Under the pieces are notes generated by a model, which was given only the letters and a program-made list of their open reading frames with translations, made no database searches and was not told the origin of the DNA. Shown here piece after piece: positions 21,619 to 34,600 of a DNA stretch of 64,000 nucleotides. Where the stretch lies: NCBI GenBank assembly GCA_036346355.1, contig CM070585.1, positions 1,379,001 to 1,443,000 of the forward strand, read 5' to 3'. How positions within the stretch are numbered: the first letter of the stretch is position 1; each line of letters begins with the position of its first letter. This stretch comes from Rhipidocladum racemiflorum (taxonomy: Eukaryota > Streptophyta > Magnoliopsida > Poales > Poaceae). The translations under genes and the position numbers were made by a program.

Positions 21619-22989
21619 TCAGAGGTAGCAGCAGGAGCTGGATCTGACCTCCACGCTGCCCTCATCCTCATCGTTCACCTCGGACTTGGACTTGTCCGAG
21701 TCGCCGGACGCTGCCGGGCCTGCTGCTTGCAACGCAAATGCCACAAAGAACACAGATCACTCAAATGCACCATCACAGTTTTGATTCTGAACACAATGGC
21801 ATGTGCCGGAGTTGTGGGGACTGCCATACCTGATTGTTGTAGGCGCCCATCTTCTTGGTGTACTCAGCCTTGAGCTTCTCGGCCTTGATCATGTAAGGGG
21901 CCTTCTCCTGCGTTTCAACACTAAAATGTTAAGGCACAACAACCACATCCCCATTAATAAGCCAAGAATAAACACCAGCAGAGCAAAATGGCAGCAAATC
22001 GATTGAAATTAGCCGGGTTAACATTTTGAACCATCGACCCAAAACTGCAAGAACAATTCAGAATATCCCCAAATTTGAGTGAAATAAAAACCAGCAATCT
22101 ACGTAAAGCCTTTTACAATCCCCAAGTCTGAACCACTGACCCAAAACTACGAGCAAGGAAATCCCAATTTTGAATCCAGAACGCTAGCCCCAAATTTGAA
22201 TCAACTGGAAGTGAACCACCCCAATTTGAATCCAAAACCTCACGGGCGAGAAAATTTTAACAAAATCGTCTCAAATTCGCGCAGACACTGCACTAACCAA
22301 ACAAAGCAGTACAGCACTACGCATCAGCAATTTATAAATCTACAAAACAAGTCACCACGAGATATGGACAACACATGAAACATTGCAGCTAAACAGAAAA
22401 CCAGATCGAAACCATCTGCATATCGAACGGTACAGGAGGGGAACGGGAAGGAAGCAACTCACGGCATCAGACAGGGACTTCCACTTGTCACCACCAGCCT
22501 TGCCAACCTGCGATTCACCAGATCACCAAACTCAGAACGCAAAATTTTCACAGGCACATCAGCGCATCAACTCGAACGACAAGGATGTACCGGAGGAGAC
22601 CATGCTTACCACAGAGACTTGCTTGACATTGGGGTGCTTCTCCTTGTAGTCCTTCCTGAACCCCTCCCTGCAAGTGATAAACACACCAAATCGATCAAAA
22701 TGCACACCCCCCAAACAACGCGAAAAAAACCCATCAAAGACAAAAAAAAATCCTAGACTCACATGAACACGAAGAAAGCGCTCTGGGGCCTCTTGGGCTT
22801 GTTCGGATCCTTCTCGGCCTTGGTCTTCCTCACGGAGAGCCTGCACCACCAACAACAAAACCCAAACAAATTCGAATCAAAACCACCGCAAACAGCAGGA
22901 AAACTCGAGAAACGCACCAAAACAGAGCGAGCGAGCATATCGGATCCTAACTTGGAGTCGCCGGTGCTGGACCTCGCCCTGGCCTTCAT
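21619..22989 (-). CDS. HMGB (HMG-box) chromatin protein, six exons, altered tail
   Basis: Nuclear architectural protein that bends DNA through one HMG box. Exons: 22989-22952, 22840-22763, 22667-22610, 22507-22463, 21907-21830 and a last exon from about 21725. The basic N-terminus (MKARARSSTGDSK) precedes the box, which runs from PNKPKRPQSAFFVFM through FRKDYKEKHPNVKQ, VGKAGGDKWKSLSDA and EKAPYMIKAEKLKAEYTKK. Introns fall inside the box at positions familiar from plant HMGB genes. A 5' UTR intron (22998-23102, donor GTATTT, acceptor TCGTAG) precedes the ATG. In exon 6 the expected acidic region (DSDKSKSEVNDEDEG) is out of phase with exon 5. The available acceptors give a short Arg/Pro-rich tail ending at 21675, whereas the acidic frame runs to 21619. 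The likely cause is base 21727. Confidence 0.88.
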
Positions 22990-23230
22990 CTCGGAACCTA
23001 CGAAACCGACAGATCGAAACGATTAGAAACAACCCACACGCCGTAGCAGCAGAATCGAATCAAACTTGCTAAGAGCTGATCTAGATTTCGAACCCCAAAT
23101 ACCTTCGGATTGGCGGCTTGGCGCACGAAGTGGGGGATTCGAGCGCCGTGTTCGTGGGATTGCTCGTGTGGGATGCGAGTGGAGAGAAGGTCGGAGGGGG
23201 CGGCTTTTAAAGGCAGGGGCGGTGGGGGTT
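22990..23230 (-). promoter_or_regulatory. HMGB 5' leader and core promoter
   Basis: Minus-strand TTTAAAAG TATA-like motif near 23205-23212, then a leader with an intron at 22998-23102. The GC-rich sequence above it is consistent with a housekeeping promoter. Confidence 0.5.
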
Positions 23231-25158
23231 TGCGCGGGATCTGAAATTTTTAGCCACGTCACCGATCCCGGCGCTCGCCTCCGATTAGCTGCGCGCCACT
23301 CTACCCAGCCCGCGGTTGCTGTTTCGTTGACAAGGCCGTTTGACATTGCGGGGCAGGCATGTCATTCATCCTGTGGCTGCGGATCGATTTTTTTCTGGAT
23401 GAGGGGGGGGTTCGTGCTTTCTGTGCTGTGCTTCTTGAAGGGGTAGTCTTGGCATTTCGAAAATCTTAGAGACGTTGGTCCAAGCTTCCGGGCCCACTTA
23501 TCATGAGTACGACATTATCTTTTGGTGGGTATTTATAGGAAGAGAAAATTCCTTATTTGCCACTAAAAATTGATCAGATTTTAAAAATGTTCATCCTTTT
23601 ATTGCCATCAGATCTCAACTTTTATCTTGCTTTTACCACTCCCGTCAGTTTTTTAAGTCCAATTACCGTTAACCACTTAAAAGTTGTCAAATTTTTTCCA
23701 CTCTACCTAAATTGCCACTAGTCTCATATGTCAGATATGTTATTAAGTTTCCTTCTTCCTCATTATCTTCCCATTCTTTGGACTCCGCTCCTACCCGTCT
23801 CTAGCGTCGCCCCCGACCTCCTTTCCCACCTTCGGCCCCTACCCGCTTCGGCTTTTCGCCCCTGCCCCAGGCCTCCTTCCCCACCTCTGGTAGTCACCCT
23901 CACCCAGCTTTGTATCACATTACAACCATTTATGCAATAGCACATTTAAGAGGAGAGATTGTAACTTTTCATATTCCTAACACATTAGAAGGAGCAGGCA
24001 TACTAGATAACAAGAGAATTACTCCATGGCAACCTGTTGATAGTAAGATATAAATAAGTTCTTTTCCAAAATCAACAGTCACTGGTTTGATTGACATTTT
24101 ATTCTTATTGTAAACTGTCCTATGATATCGATTACGAGTCTTTTTTTGGAAAATTGGCTAGGAGCTCTAGCATTTCATTAAAGAAGGAGAACAACAGCCG
24201 AGCTACAAATGTACAACCCCCCCCACACACACACGCGCGCACTCACACATATAATCCGCTCTCGGTGAACAACCGGGATTCAAACCTGGGCTGGTTAGGA
24301 GCTCTAGTATTTCGTTAAAGGAGGAGAACAACAGACCAGCTATAAATGTACCACCCCCCCACACACACGCACTCACACATACAATCTACTCTCGATGAAC
24401 ACCCGAGCCAAACCGAGATTCGAACCCGGGCGGACGGCTACGCAACAGCAAGCCTTGCCATCGGGCCCAGGCACGATCAAGCCAGTGACCGTCAAACAAA
24501 AAAAAAGTGATCACGAGTCGAAATGCGCTACCTCGTTTTAGGTCCTGCTGCTAATTTCATGTAAAATGATGTACTTTTTTGGTCCTATAAGTTAGGTATG
24601 ATTGGTTGGGTGCTATTTATACCGATTCATGTCTTATTTATGTGATATATTTTTTGTTTATATAGAAATAGGATATCTAACTGCGTATTTGAAAGATGGT
24701 AGCGGTGGTTTATACCATTAGGGCCTTTGAGCATGTCCTTCAGGCTAGGCAGTACCTTGAAATGTGAAGAAAAAAAATGGATGATTTTCCTGTCCATGGC
24801 AGGTAAGGAAATTTCTTATTTGTATGTATGCAAAATGACTGTATGTTTCCAACTTTTGGGTTTCATAATGATTTTTCTGTTATTTTAGAATAGGCTTTGT
24901 TGAGCTCGGAGGTCTTAGAGTAGGATTGTTCCCTTTTATTTGGCAAAGCCTCACCTCAACATCGTAATAACCATGATATGGAGCCATAAGCTATGTGATT
25001 ATTGCACCAATTTTATTGTCAATGATAGTGTTGACTTACTGGTATTGGACTAACATTGCAGTTTCCTAATTGAGTTTTGTGTTCCAGGTTGAATGTTACT
25101 CGGCTGATGAAAAGGTGTAGTTGATTCCGTTGGGATACTGCTGAGGTAATAATACTTA
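23231..25158. other. Intergenic, mostly unassigned
   Basis: Apart from the SINE-like repeats at 24155-24480 no feature is recognised. 23730-23930 is pyrimidine-rich and gives spurious open frames. Confidence 0.4.
24155..24480 (-). repeat. Two SINE/LINE-tail-like copies in tandem
   Basis: GGAGCTCTAGxATTTC, GGAGAACAACAG and a CA-rich run occur at about 24160-24295 and again at 24297-24480. On the minus strand each is preceded by a tRNA B-box-like GGTTxGAATC. A third relative lies at 42948-43140, inside a receptor-kinase intron. A tRNA-derived SINE is the best reading; a LINE 3' tail is possible. Confidence 0.45.
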
Positions 25159-25166
25159 CTAAAGGT

Positions 25167-28100
25167 CAGGGGCGGATTTAGCGTGTAAGGAGTGGGGTCC
25201 TTGGCCCACAGTCAATTTTTACTTTTAGTTATACCCCTCAAGCCTATGACATGTGGACCCCCAATCAAATCTGAAGTATGGCACCCACTCGGCCACAGGC
25301 CACTCCCCCTATTTTCTCCTGATCTCCTCTTCCTTCCATCGCAAGCCAGCCAAGCGCCCAAGCCTCGAGGAGTCGAGGTCTGCTGCGTCTGCAAGCAGCG
25401 CTGGCCGCTGGGAGTTCTTCCGCCATTCCGCGTCGCCTGCGACCACGCCGAGGAGCTCATCGAGTCCATCCGCCAGCGCATCGGCTCCGACCTCCGAGCG
25501 CATCCGCCAGCGCTGGCTGCCCCCGGGCCTCGGCATCAACCCCATCAGCGCGACAGCCGACAGCGCCGTCCGCCCGTCTGCCTCGAGAAGGAGCAGGTGA
25601 GGTCAACATTTGTTCTGTAGCCTGTAGGACTCTGATCGCTCTACTCTGTCCTGTACTACTACTTGTATTCAACAAATAAACTCCATCATTGGTCGGTCGG
25701 CAGTAGCAGCACGCTAGCAGGCTAATTGCTTTGGTGTTTGCATGTGCAAAATTGCTAGTTTGGTGTTTGCAGCAGGCTAGCAGGCTGATTACAGTATATT
25801 AGTATTCACTTTCAGAACAAATTGTCTTAGGAAATTTTATTCTATAGTCATCAAGTTGATTTAATACTAATATTATAATACACCATCTATGATTTGGTAG
25901 GGGAAGATAATGGACAAAATTTTGATAAGAAAATCAATAGCTATCAACACCAATGTAGGGAGTTCAACTGCAAATACATCAAGACCTACATTGAGAGAAA
26001 TTTCTATAGTGCCTCAATTAATTGATTTGGACAAGCTTCCTCGGGATCCAGCTAAAAGAAAGAGAATGGCGGATTATCATCCCAATCAGCATGAGGAAAT
26101 AAGGAGAAAATACCCAGTGTGGGGACCATACCAGCCTCGTGATTTTGAGTTTCCATATAGGATGATTGGGAATAAGAACAAGAAGAGGCGGTTCAATCCA
26201 GATTGGTTTGATAGATATGCTAATTGGCTAGAGTATAGTGATAAGGATGACAAAGTCTATTGGCTGTGCTGCTACTTGTTTAGGGATAGCATTAAAGACA
26301 ATCACCATGGCCATGATGCTTTTGTAGTAGAAGGTTTCAACTCATGGAATAAGACAGAGAGACTGGTGGATCACGTTGGTGACCGTAATAGTTTTCATAA
26401 CAAGGCACTCAAGAATTGTGAGGATCTAATGAAACAAGATCAGTCAATCCCAACAGCCTTGCATAAACCAAGTCAAATTGAGAAAAATGAGCATCTTATT
26501 CGATTAAATGCTGCAGTTGATGTTTGTCGATATTCATGGCCATGATGAATCAAAAGAGTCTAAAAATAAAGGAAACTATTTGCAGTTGATGGAGTATACT
26601 ATGAAGCAAAATGATGTTGTTGCCAAAGCATACAAAAATGCTCCAATTCATAATCAAATGATATCTCCAACAATTCAAAAGGATATTACTGAGTGCTTTG
26701 CAAAAGAAATATTGGGTAGTATAGTGGAAGAAATTGGCAATGATGTGTTCAGCTTATTGGTTGACGAGTGTCGAGATGTTTCCTACAAAGGACAAACTAG
26801 AGAGCATCACCAAGAAGAAGTTAAGAAAGCAATTGGAAGTGGAGAGATTGCTACAGGAACTGGACTAAATCAAGAACTTTCTCTTCAAAGGCCAGGTGAC
26901 ACTCGATGGAACTCTCACTATAGGACATTGGTGAGCTTGTCAAAGATGTTCCCTTCAGTAACTAAAGTACTGGAATATGTTCAACAAGATGGATCCAATG
27001 TTTACAAGAGGCGTTAAGCTAATGGTCTTCTAAAATATTTTCAGTCATTTGATTTTGCATTCTTTTAACATATGATGATGCTTATTTTAGCTTTAATAAA
27101 TGGGCTGTCAAAGATCTTACAAAGAAAGGATAGAGACATTTTAAATGCAATTTCAGATGTGGAATCCACTAAGCGGGAGATAGAAAAGCTTACAACTGAT
27201 GAAGGGTGGGATTCTCTTTTAAATAAGGTATATTGTTTTTGTGCAGAACACGATATCTCAATGATGGACATGGAAAAGGATTATGTAGATCCACAAAAGC
27301 CAAGAAAAAGGACCAACATTAACAATGAGCATCATTATCGGATTGATTGTTTCTTTGTTGTTTTGGATCTGTTAGCAGAAGAGTTCAATGATAGATTTAA
27401 TGATGTGAATTCTGAATTGCTTGTGTGCATGTCTGCCTTGGGCCCTAGTGATCCGTTTCATTCTTTTGATAAGGAGAAGTTGATCAAGTTAGCAAAGTTT
27501 TATCCTGATGACTTCAATCACAAGGATATGGTGACACTTGAGCGTGAACTTGGGCTCTACATAGATAATGTACTCCATGATACACGATTTGCTAAATTGG
27601 AAAATATAGGTGATCTAGCTAAACTGATGGTAGATACAAGGAAACATCTATCATATCCTTTGGTTTATCGTCTTTTGAAATTAGCAGTCACTCTTCCTGT
27701 TGCTACTACAACTGTTGAGAGATGTTTCTCAGCCATGAAAATTGTGAAGAATGCTTTAAGGAACAAGATAGGGGACAAATTTTTGAGCTATAGCCTCATT
27801 TGCTTCGTAGAAATCGATATGCTAGACACGAGCACTAATGAGTTGATCATTTCCATAAGACAAAAAATCGTCGTGGGAAAAATGTAGTGTATGTACTAAA
27901 AACTTATTCCTTTTCTACGTTTAAAATTTGTCTTCATTAACTTTGTTTATATAGCTTGCACTAACTTTTCTTCTTTATAGGTAATATCGTTATTTAGAAG
28001 ACATGTATATGTATATTACATTATGATCTTGTGGTATCTCGATCGTCTCAAAGTCATTTTGTTGAAAAATTGCAAATGTTAGTTCACTCAGCCTCTAACT

Positions 28101-28209
28101 TGTTTTACTCAATAGCAAAGTTATTATGAAAGTTGTAAGTTGCGATAGTTAGTACTTATTACAATAATATAGATGCCCCCACTCAATTTTTTTTCTGCGT
28201 CCGCCCCTG
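25167..28209 (+). mobile_element. hAT transposon, 3.0 kb, 8-bp TSD, transposase-bearing
   Basis: Ends CAGGGGCGGATTTAGC and the complement of CAGGGGCGGACGCAG. CTAAAGGT duplications lie at 25159-25166 and 28210-28217. A GC-rich first exon-like region (25300-25600, donor GTGAGG) precedes the transposase. The same first ten bases mark the 251-bp MITE at 16937. Confidence 0.93.
25910..27887 (+). pseudogene. TTF-zinc-finger hAT transposase, inactivated
   Basis: 25910-26545 encodes the N-terminus with a TTF-type zinc-finger region (RFNPDWFDRYANWLEYS, YWLCCYLF, NSWNKTERLVDHVGD). The product shifts frame near 26508-26545 and continues at 26508-27017 (LVDECRDVS, then RPGDTRWNSHYRTL). Stops at 27015-27017 and 27066-27068 separate this from the C-terminal part, 27072-27887, which is in the same frame and contains the hAT dimerisation domain (VATTTVERCFSAMKIVKN). 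Between LVDECRDVS and RPGDTRWN only about 30 residues remain where intact members have a few hundred, so most of the catalytic core is deleted. It cannot encode active transposase. Confidence 0.88.
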
Positions 28210-28217
28210 CTAAAGGT

Positions 28218-29990
28218 GTATCACTTTTATCATGTGTTATCTATCTCATATAGGACACACTACTCCAATACTTCTAATGAAGGGTGCCCAACATTGTCGA
28301 TGATTTTTGCCTTTGTAAATGCATACTGGGCAGGTATTCTTAATGCTTTGAAAAAAATTTAATCTACAACAACAATATTAGATCCCTTATTTGATCCCAT
28401 GTATCTGATTTCACCAGTCACCAGTCACCACATCTCCCTCAGCACTCAATAGTTAGCACGATACCCTCTCCTTGGCACTCATTGGCACGCCATTGAGGAG
28501 GCCGGGCTGAGGAGTGACGACGGGGCAGGGTTACAACCTGGGGGTAGCCAGAGGCGGCATCGACATGGGCCGGGCAGCGCAAGATAGAGGGCCAGGGGTG
28601 CGGCGGCCCAGGCCGGGAGGAGGAGGTGTGCGGGAGCTGGAGGGGAGAAGAGGGGAGGGGCCATCGCCCATCGGCGACGCCGGTAGGAGGACCTACCAGC
28701 GGCCAAAGATCCGGGATCGAATGGACAGATCGGGAGAGAGGGAGAGGGGAAAGGATAAGGCTTACGAGAAGAGAAGAAAAAAGAAAAGACGACAAAGCGA
28801 AGAAAATTAGGAAAATAGTAAAAACAAAATAAAGAGAAAATTTAGAAAGAAAATGGAAGGTGATTAAAAATTTATACACATATACACATGCGGATATAAT
28901 AATATATTGAAATAAAAAAGGAAAGAAGAGAAAAAGTAGAAAAAAAACAAGAAATATAGGTAAATAATTAAACAGCTAAAATAGTAAATCCATCTGTTGG
29001 TGTATAGAATCTAAATCAGACAGAACTAATTAAAATCAATTAAATTAATGAATTCAGTCTGCCAAGCATTTAAATAAAGTGCGGTAAAAGAATATTGTAT
29101 TAAACTGCAAAGAGCACATCATAAATTCAACAAACAATAAACTTTTAATAAAAAGTGTTGGACACCGTACAATATATAAAAATCGGTTAGCCACTAAAAT
29201 ATGGCATTATTGTAATTCCAGGAATCAACTCCAATCTGACCGCTGAACCGTAGCATGCGCTGTGCAAGGACAAATATTTTTTTACCAAAATCTAGGCAAG
29301 CTTCTTTTGATCATATTTGTGAAATCGTTTCTAAATGTTTTTCAAATATCATCAATGCAAAGAAAAAATATCTTTAAAATAAAACCTCAAACTGGATGTT
29401 GTTAAAAAGATGGATATTAGTAATCTGCTGCAGCAGTGTTTTGGTTGTTGATAATTGGAAGTGTTGATGAACTGCTAGTGCAGTCATTGGACTGTGAATA
29501 TGTTGAAATGGTTCATCCAACGGATGGAACTAGTGTGGTATGTATATATGAGGTAGGTACAGGGTGCCATGGGTTGTACATAAGCTATGACATAAGAATA
29601 AACAACTATATTCGGGCAATGAGCCATATGTTGTCCTATGACAGTGTTATATTCTCCACACTGTGATAAGAGTAGATAACTAAGAGATGTGTGGAGCTGG
29701 GATACGCCGAAAGCCAGCGAGGGACACATTTTTGGTAATCAACTTGGGGTTGATTTATTTGAGCGCTATATCTAAACGTCATGAGATGAGTACTGTCGAT
29801 GGATAGTCGAAGTACAACTGTTAGCTGCGAGTCGGTAGGATTACCTAGGAAAGCTGTCCTCGGCTTGAGTTAGCAGGATTGGAGGTTTAATACTTGAGTA
29901 GTGATAAACATTCTGAGTTTTCAAATGCAGTTGAGTTTGCTATGGGTAAAATGGTATAAATCTGCGCAGGGTAATGGGAAAGAAAGATCT
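28218..29990. other. Intergenic, no gene seen
   Basis: 28440-28760 is GC- and GA-rich and gives spurious overlapping open frames. The rest is AT-rich. 29450-29900 resembles transposon-derived sequence but shows no boundaries. Confidence 0.4.
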
Positions 29991-29997
29991 CATAGAA

Positions 29998-30010
29998 ATT
30001 GAGAGAGACG

Positions 30011-30049
<39 letters not shown>

Positions 30050-30245
30050 CAGGTGAGATAGATTGAGAGAGATGGATGAGAGAGGGAGAGATAAGAAAGT
30101 GAGCAATGGGCGAGAGAGATTTGAGAGAGACATGCAAGAGAGATAGAGAGAACAGAGAGAGATTGAGAGAGATACGTGCGCGTGCGCGAGAGAGAGAGAT
30201 AAACAGGCGAGAGGGGAGAGAGCTGAGAGAAATGGGCGAGAGAGA
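29998..30245. repeat. GA-rich imperfect microsatellite block
   Basis: A pure (GA)n run at 30014-30048, then about 200 bp of interrupted GAGAGA with CGTGCGCG inserts. It gives spurious Ser/Leu-rich open frames on the minus strand. Confidence 0.9.
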
Positions 30246-30639
30246 GCGGCTTCTTGCAATGTACAAGTCTTTGTACTAAGGAGAGTCGTGCATCTTCGGT
30301 TCCTTTTTTCTCGTCGCAATAGTGTAAATGGGCTGGGTTTGGGTTAGCACAGCACGAAGCAGGTATGAAATGTAAATGGGTCATGCCTGGACTCGCCAAA
30401 GGCGAGCCAGGCCAACACAGCAGGCACGACGGGCCGTTGCGACCTAGCACGATTTAGATAAGAAGCACCACGCCCACCTCTAAGAAGAATATGCGTTCAT
30501 ATGCAGCTTGAAGTCAAAATTCGAGTCGACAGAATGACAGCGGGGTAAATTGGAGCATGTCTGCAAGGCGACATGGTCTAGAAGAATTCCGATCGGTTTC
30601 AGAAAGCAAATCAAATGATGAAGTTTATGTCTCAATCTG

Positions 30640-31115
30640 GTTTTCTTTTTCCAGTAAGCCAAGGATAACTGAAGGGGAAAAAAATCTGAAACGGAAGTGT
30701 CCTAAGAAATTTCGATTTTGTCGAGACACTTTTTCCGGTAACACGTTTTTCCCGAAAAAAAGATTTGTGTTTTTTTTTTCTAGAGAAAAAACAGTCCACA
30801 GAAACATTTTTTCCATGCTCTGGAGAGTAAACGGACCACGAAAATATTTTTTTTGGGAAAAACGGAGAAAAGACCTGAACGAAAAGTGCAGGGACCTATT
30901 AGTTATAATTTTGGACTTGTTCGCTATTTCGAATAAGTAAGAAAGGACTCGTTCGCAATTCATATTTAATGGGAGGTTTTTTTTGTGTAAAACGGCGAAC
31001 GGAGGATCTAAACGCGAACCGGGGGAAAATATTTTTCACTCACAGAAAATCACAAAGGACTTATTCGTAAATGGAAAGGACCTATTCGTAATTCCAAAGA
31101 ATCAAATATTTTTTT
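30640..31115 (-). repeat. Dispersed repeat, inverted partner of 62115-62480
   Basis: The reverse complement shares, in order, ATTACGAA, GTGATTTT.TGTGAG, CGCGTTT, CCTCCCxTTAAATA, GCGAACGAG, TCAGGTC and AAAATATTTTCGT with 62115-62480. No terminal repeats or duplication were found. Confidence 0.65.
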
Positions 31116-31627
31116 GCAAGAAAGGGAGAGAGAGTGAAGAGGGGTGACGTGGGGGGCCGAGCATCCAGAAAATCTTCGAGAAATATAGCTGGGAGTATTT
31201 CTAGTGTTCAATATTGTACAGTCCAGAGCGTTGAACTTTTACGCGCAGTTTTTCAGCAAGCACGTGTCAGGGTCAGAAACCAGGCTAATTCGCAGGAACT
31301 TGGTCGCACCATCGTGCCTAGCTTCCTAAGCAGAAGTCAATTTAGTTGTTGGGGGAAGGTTGCATTGTGCGTCACTCGTACAGAGAGGACAAGTTCTTCC
31401 ATCCTTTTGTTATTTAACCTGCAACTACGCCTGCAGCATGTAGCCGCCGAAATGTCAAGCTCCAACGTTGTCTGAAACTCTGAATGCTGAAACTAGTCCA
31501 ATGAAATTCAGAGACTTATATCCCTCGTTTTGCAGTCTTGCAAACCAAGGTTCAAGGTGTTTGATTTCTCCATATATCACCGCAGTCTGTAGAGCCATTC
31601 TATCTGCACCTTAAACTGCTCTTATCA
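31116..31627. promoter_or_regulatory. Upstream region of receptor kinase 1
   Basis: Presumed promoter; no clear TATA box chosen. A CTGCACCTTAAACTGCTC leader-like stretch precedes the ATG at 31628. Confidence 0.35.
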
Positions 31628-34600
31628 ATGGATCTGTCACGTTCTACCTGCACCGCATTCCTCCTCTTCCTTCTTTTGCCGCGCTTGTGCCGACCGGCCG
31701 GCGGCCAGCTAGCCGTCGGTGAGCCACTCCTTCCCGGCCAACCCATCGTGTCCGACGGCGGCGCCTTCGCTTTGGGCTTCTTCTCCCCCTCCAACTCCAC
31801 TCCGGCCAGACAGTACCTCGGCATATGGTACAACAACATCCCCGGGCGCACCGTGGTGTGGGTGGCCAACCGGGAAACCCCGATCACCAACCATTCCACT
31901 GGTGCCCCGACGCTTGCGCTGACAAACGACTCCAACCTCATCTTGTCCGACGGCGACGGCCGCGTTGTTTGGACGGCCAACGTCACCACCGTCGCGCCCA
32001 GCTCGTCCTCGCCGCCGACAGCCGTGCTTCTGAACAACGGCAACCTCGAACTCCGGTCACCGAACGGCACCACCTTATGGCAGAGCTTCGACCACCTGAC
32101 CGACACATTCATCCCTGGCATGAAGGTCGGGCTGAACTACCGGACGCGGTACACCCGGCGCATTGTGTCTTGGAAGGGCCTTGATGACCCCTCGCCGGGG
32201 AGCTTCTCCTACGGCATAGACCCGGACACATACCTCCAGCCCCTCGTGTGGAACGGGTCGCGTCCGTACTGGCGCGGCACCGTCTGGACGGGGTACACGG
32301 TCACCAGCGAGTACCTCGCCGTCACCGGCACGGTCATCTACCTGCCGGTCGTCGACACGGAGGAGGAGATCTACATGACGTTCACCGTCTCCGACGGCGC
32401 CGCTCCCACGCGGTACGTGATAAGCAACTCCGGCAAGTTCCAGCTCCTGAGCTGGAACAGCAAGTCGTCGGAGTGGGCCACGCTCCTATCGTGGCCGTCC
32501 CGTGGGTGCAGCCGGTACGGCTACTGCGGCCCGTACGGCTACTGCGACCTCACGAACGCTGTCCCGACGTGCAAGTGCCTCGACGGCTTCGAGCCGGCCA
32601 GCCGGGGGGAGTGGAGCGACGGCAGGTTCTCGCAGGGGTGCCGGCGAAAGGAGGCGCTACCGTGCGGCGGCGGGGATGATTTCTTGGCGTTGCGGAGCAT
32701 GAAGGTGCCGGACAAGTTCTTGCACCTCGGCAACAGGAGCTCGGATGAGTGCGCGGCTGAGTGCTCCCGGAACTGCTCGTGCGTGGCCTACGCCTACGCG
32801 AATCTACGCAGCAGCAGCGCTAAGGGGAATGTGACGAGGTGTTTGGTGTGGGTGGCGGAGCTCATCGACACGGCGATGATAGGCGAGCGTTGGGGTGTCA
32901 CTGCTGAGACGCTCTACATCCGCGTTCCCGCAGGTTTCACAGGTTTTTACCGTCCTTGGAAGATGCCAGTACCCCTCTACAAATTACTTAAAGGGTTTTG
33001 ATAAACTCTAACTTTACGCTTTACTAGTCAAGTGCACGGACATTACAACGAAAACATATTTATTACTTAAATAATCAAAATATGGCACATGTTTACAAAA
33101 AATAAAATTGCACTCTTCAATTGCCATAGAAAGAGAAAAATAGATAGTAGCCCGGCTAGAAACAGATGTGAGCAGAAATAGAGAGATACGATTGTTTATT
33201 TATTTATTTAGCGACTCATGTCAGCACGTTGTTTTTCTTAGAAACGAGGAGAGGGAGAATGGAGAATCACCACTGACTCATATTTATATATTAGTAAAGA
33301 AACTCTTGGTAATTTTTGATGCTAGCTCAATAGATTACTTCATACCTTTCAACGATGGTAAAAATCTCACATTATAGTAACTGTTCACTAATATGGTCTG
33401 TCGTAGCTTACCCAACCCCCAAATCTAGCCCTCTTTGAATGTATTTCCAAAAACAAACTCCTTCCTCCACCGCGGGAAACGCGGCAAGAGACACATATCT
33501 CCTGCCGCGCCTGGGGAGCGCGGCAGCGGTGAAGCAAGCAGGTAGTTGGCGATGCAAGCAGGCGCTGGCGCATGGGCCTACGGGCTCGTGCGAGCGGAGG
33601 CAAGCGCATGGGGCCACGTGCGCACAGGTGTGTGTGTGTGAAAGCGGGAGGTCTCCTTCCACGACCGGATAGTGTGGAAGGAGGTTTGCTTCCGCAGTTG
33701 GTCGAGCTGATGGCCTTCTGCGCTTTCCAGGTGCGATAGGTGACACGGGTTGTCTATCGCGCTTTTCGTGGTGGGAAAAGGAGTTATTTTTTGAAAAAAC
33801 GGGCATGAGGGAACTAGATTTGGGGGGGGGGGGGGGGATTCAGCCGGCTAGGACACTAAAGCTTTATAGCATTAGTACTGTGTATCAGCAAGCATTCCTA
33901 TCGTCCGCTATTGCTAGAAATCGCATATTTATTGGCTCACATGCATTTTCGTTGTATTAATTTGTATCAAAAGGCAGTATACTCCTGCATTCGTTCATAA
34001 AACTTTGCCCTGTATTTGTGCAGGTAGAAGGGCAAGGACAAATGCTGTAAAAATTGCACTGCCAGTGGTAGCAAGCGTCTTGATTCTCACATGCATTTTC
34101 TTTGTATGGTTATGTAAGTTCAGAGGTACAGTTACATTTTTCTTCGTTTTATTTTTAAATATGTTGTACTCATAGGAGATGAAATGCTCACAACATTAAT
34201 TCTACAGACAACGGAAGAAGGAATGAAAGTCGGAAGAAGCTGATGCCCGGAAGTGTGAGCACTTCAAATGAACTTGGAGAAGGAAGTTCTACACAAGATC
34301 TTGAAATTCCATACATAGGATTCAGCGATATTATCACTGCAACGAACAACTTCTCCAAATCATGTATGATCGGACGTGGAGGGTTTGGCAAGGTTTACAA
34401 GGTACTAGTCGTATTCGATATAATAGCCTTTTCCATTTAACTTCATGAATAATTATACTCGAACCTCACTTGTTCTTTTACAATTGGGAAGGGAACATTA
34501 AACAGTGGTCGAGAGGTTGCTGTCAAAAGGCTCAGTAAGGATTCTCAACAAGGAATAGAGGAGTTCAAAAATGAAGCTATTTTAATTGCCAAATTGCAAC

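Noticed and set aside
28439..28879. 146-codon minus-strand frame and overlapping plus frames
   Set aside because: Compositionally biased and without recognisable similarity, splice context or conserved start; not supported as a gene.
29887..30450. Ser/Leu-rich minus-strand open frames
   Set aside because: Produced by the GA-rich microsatellite block; no start context or conserved segment.
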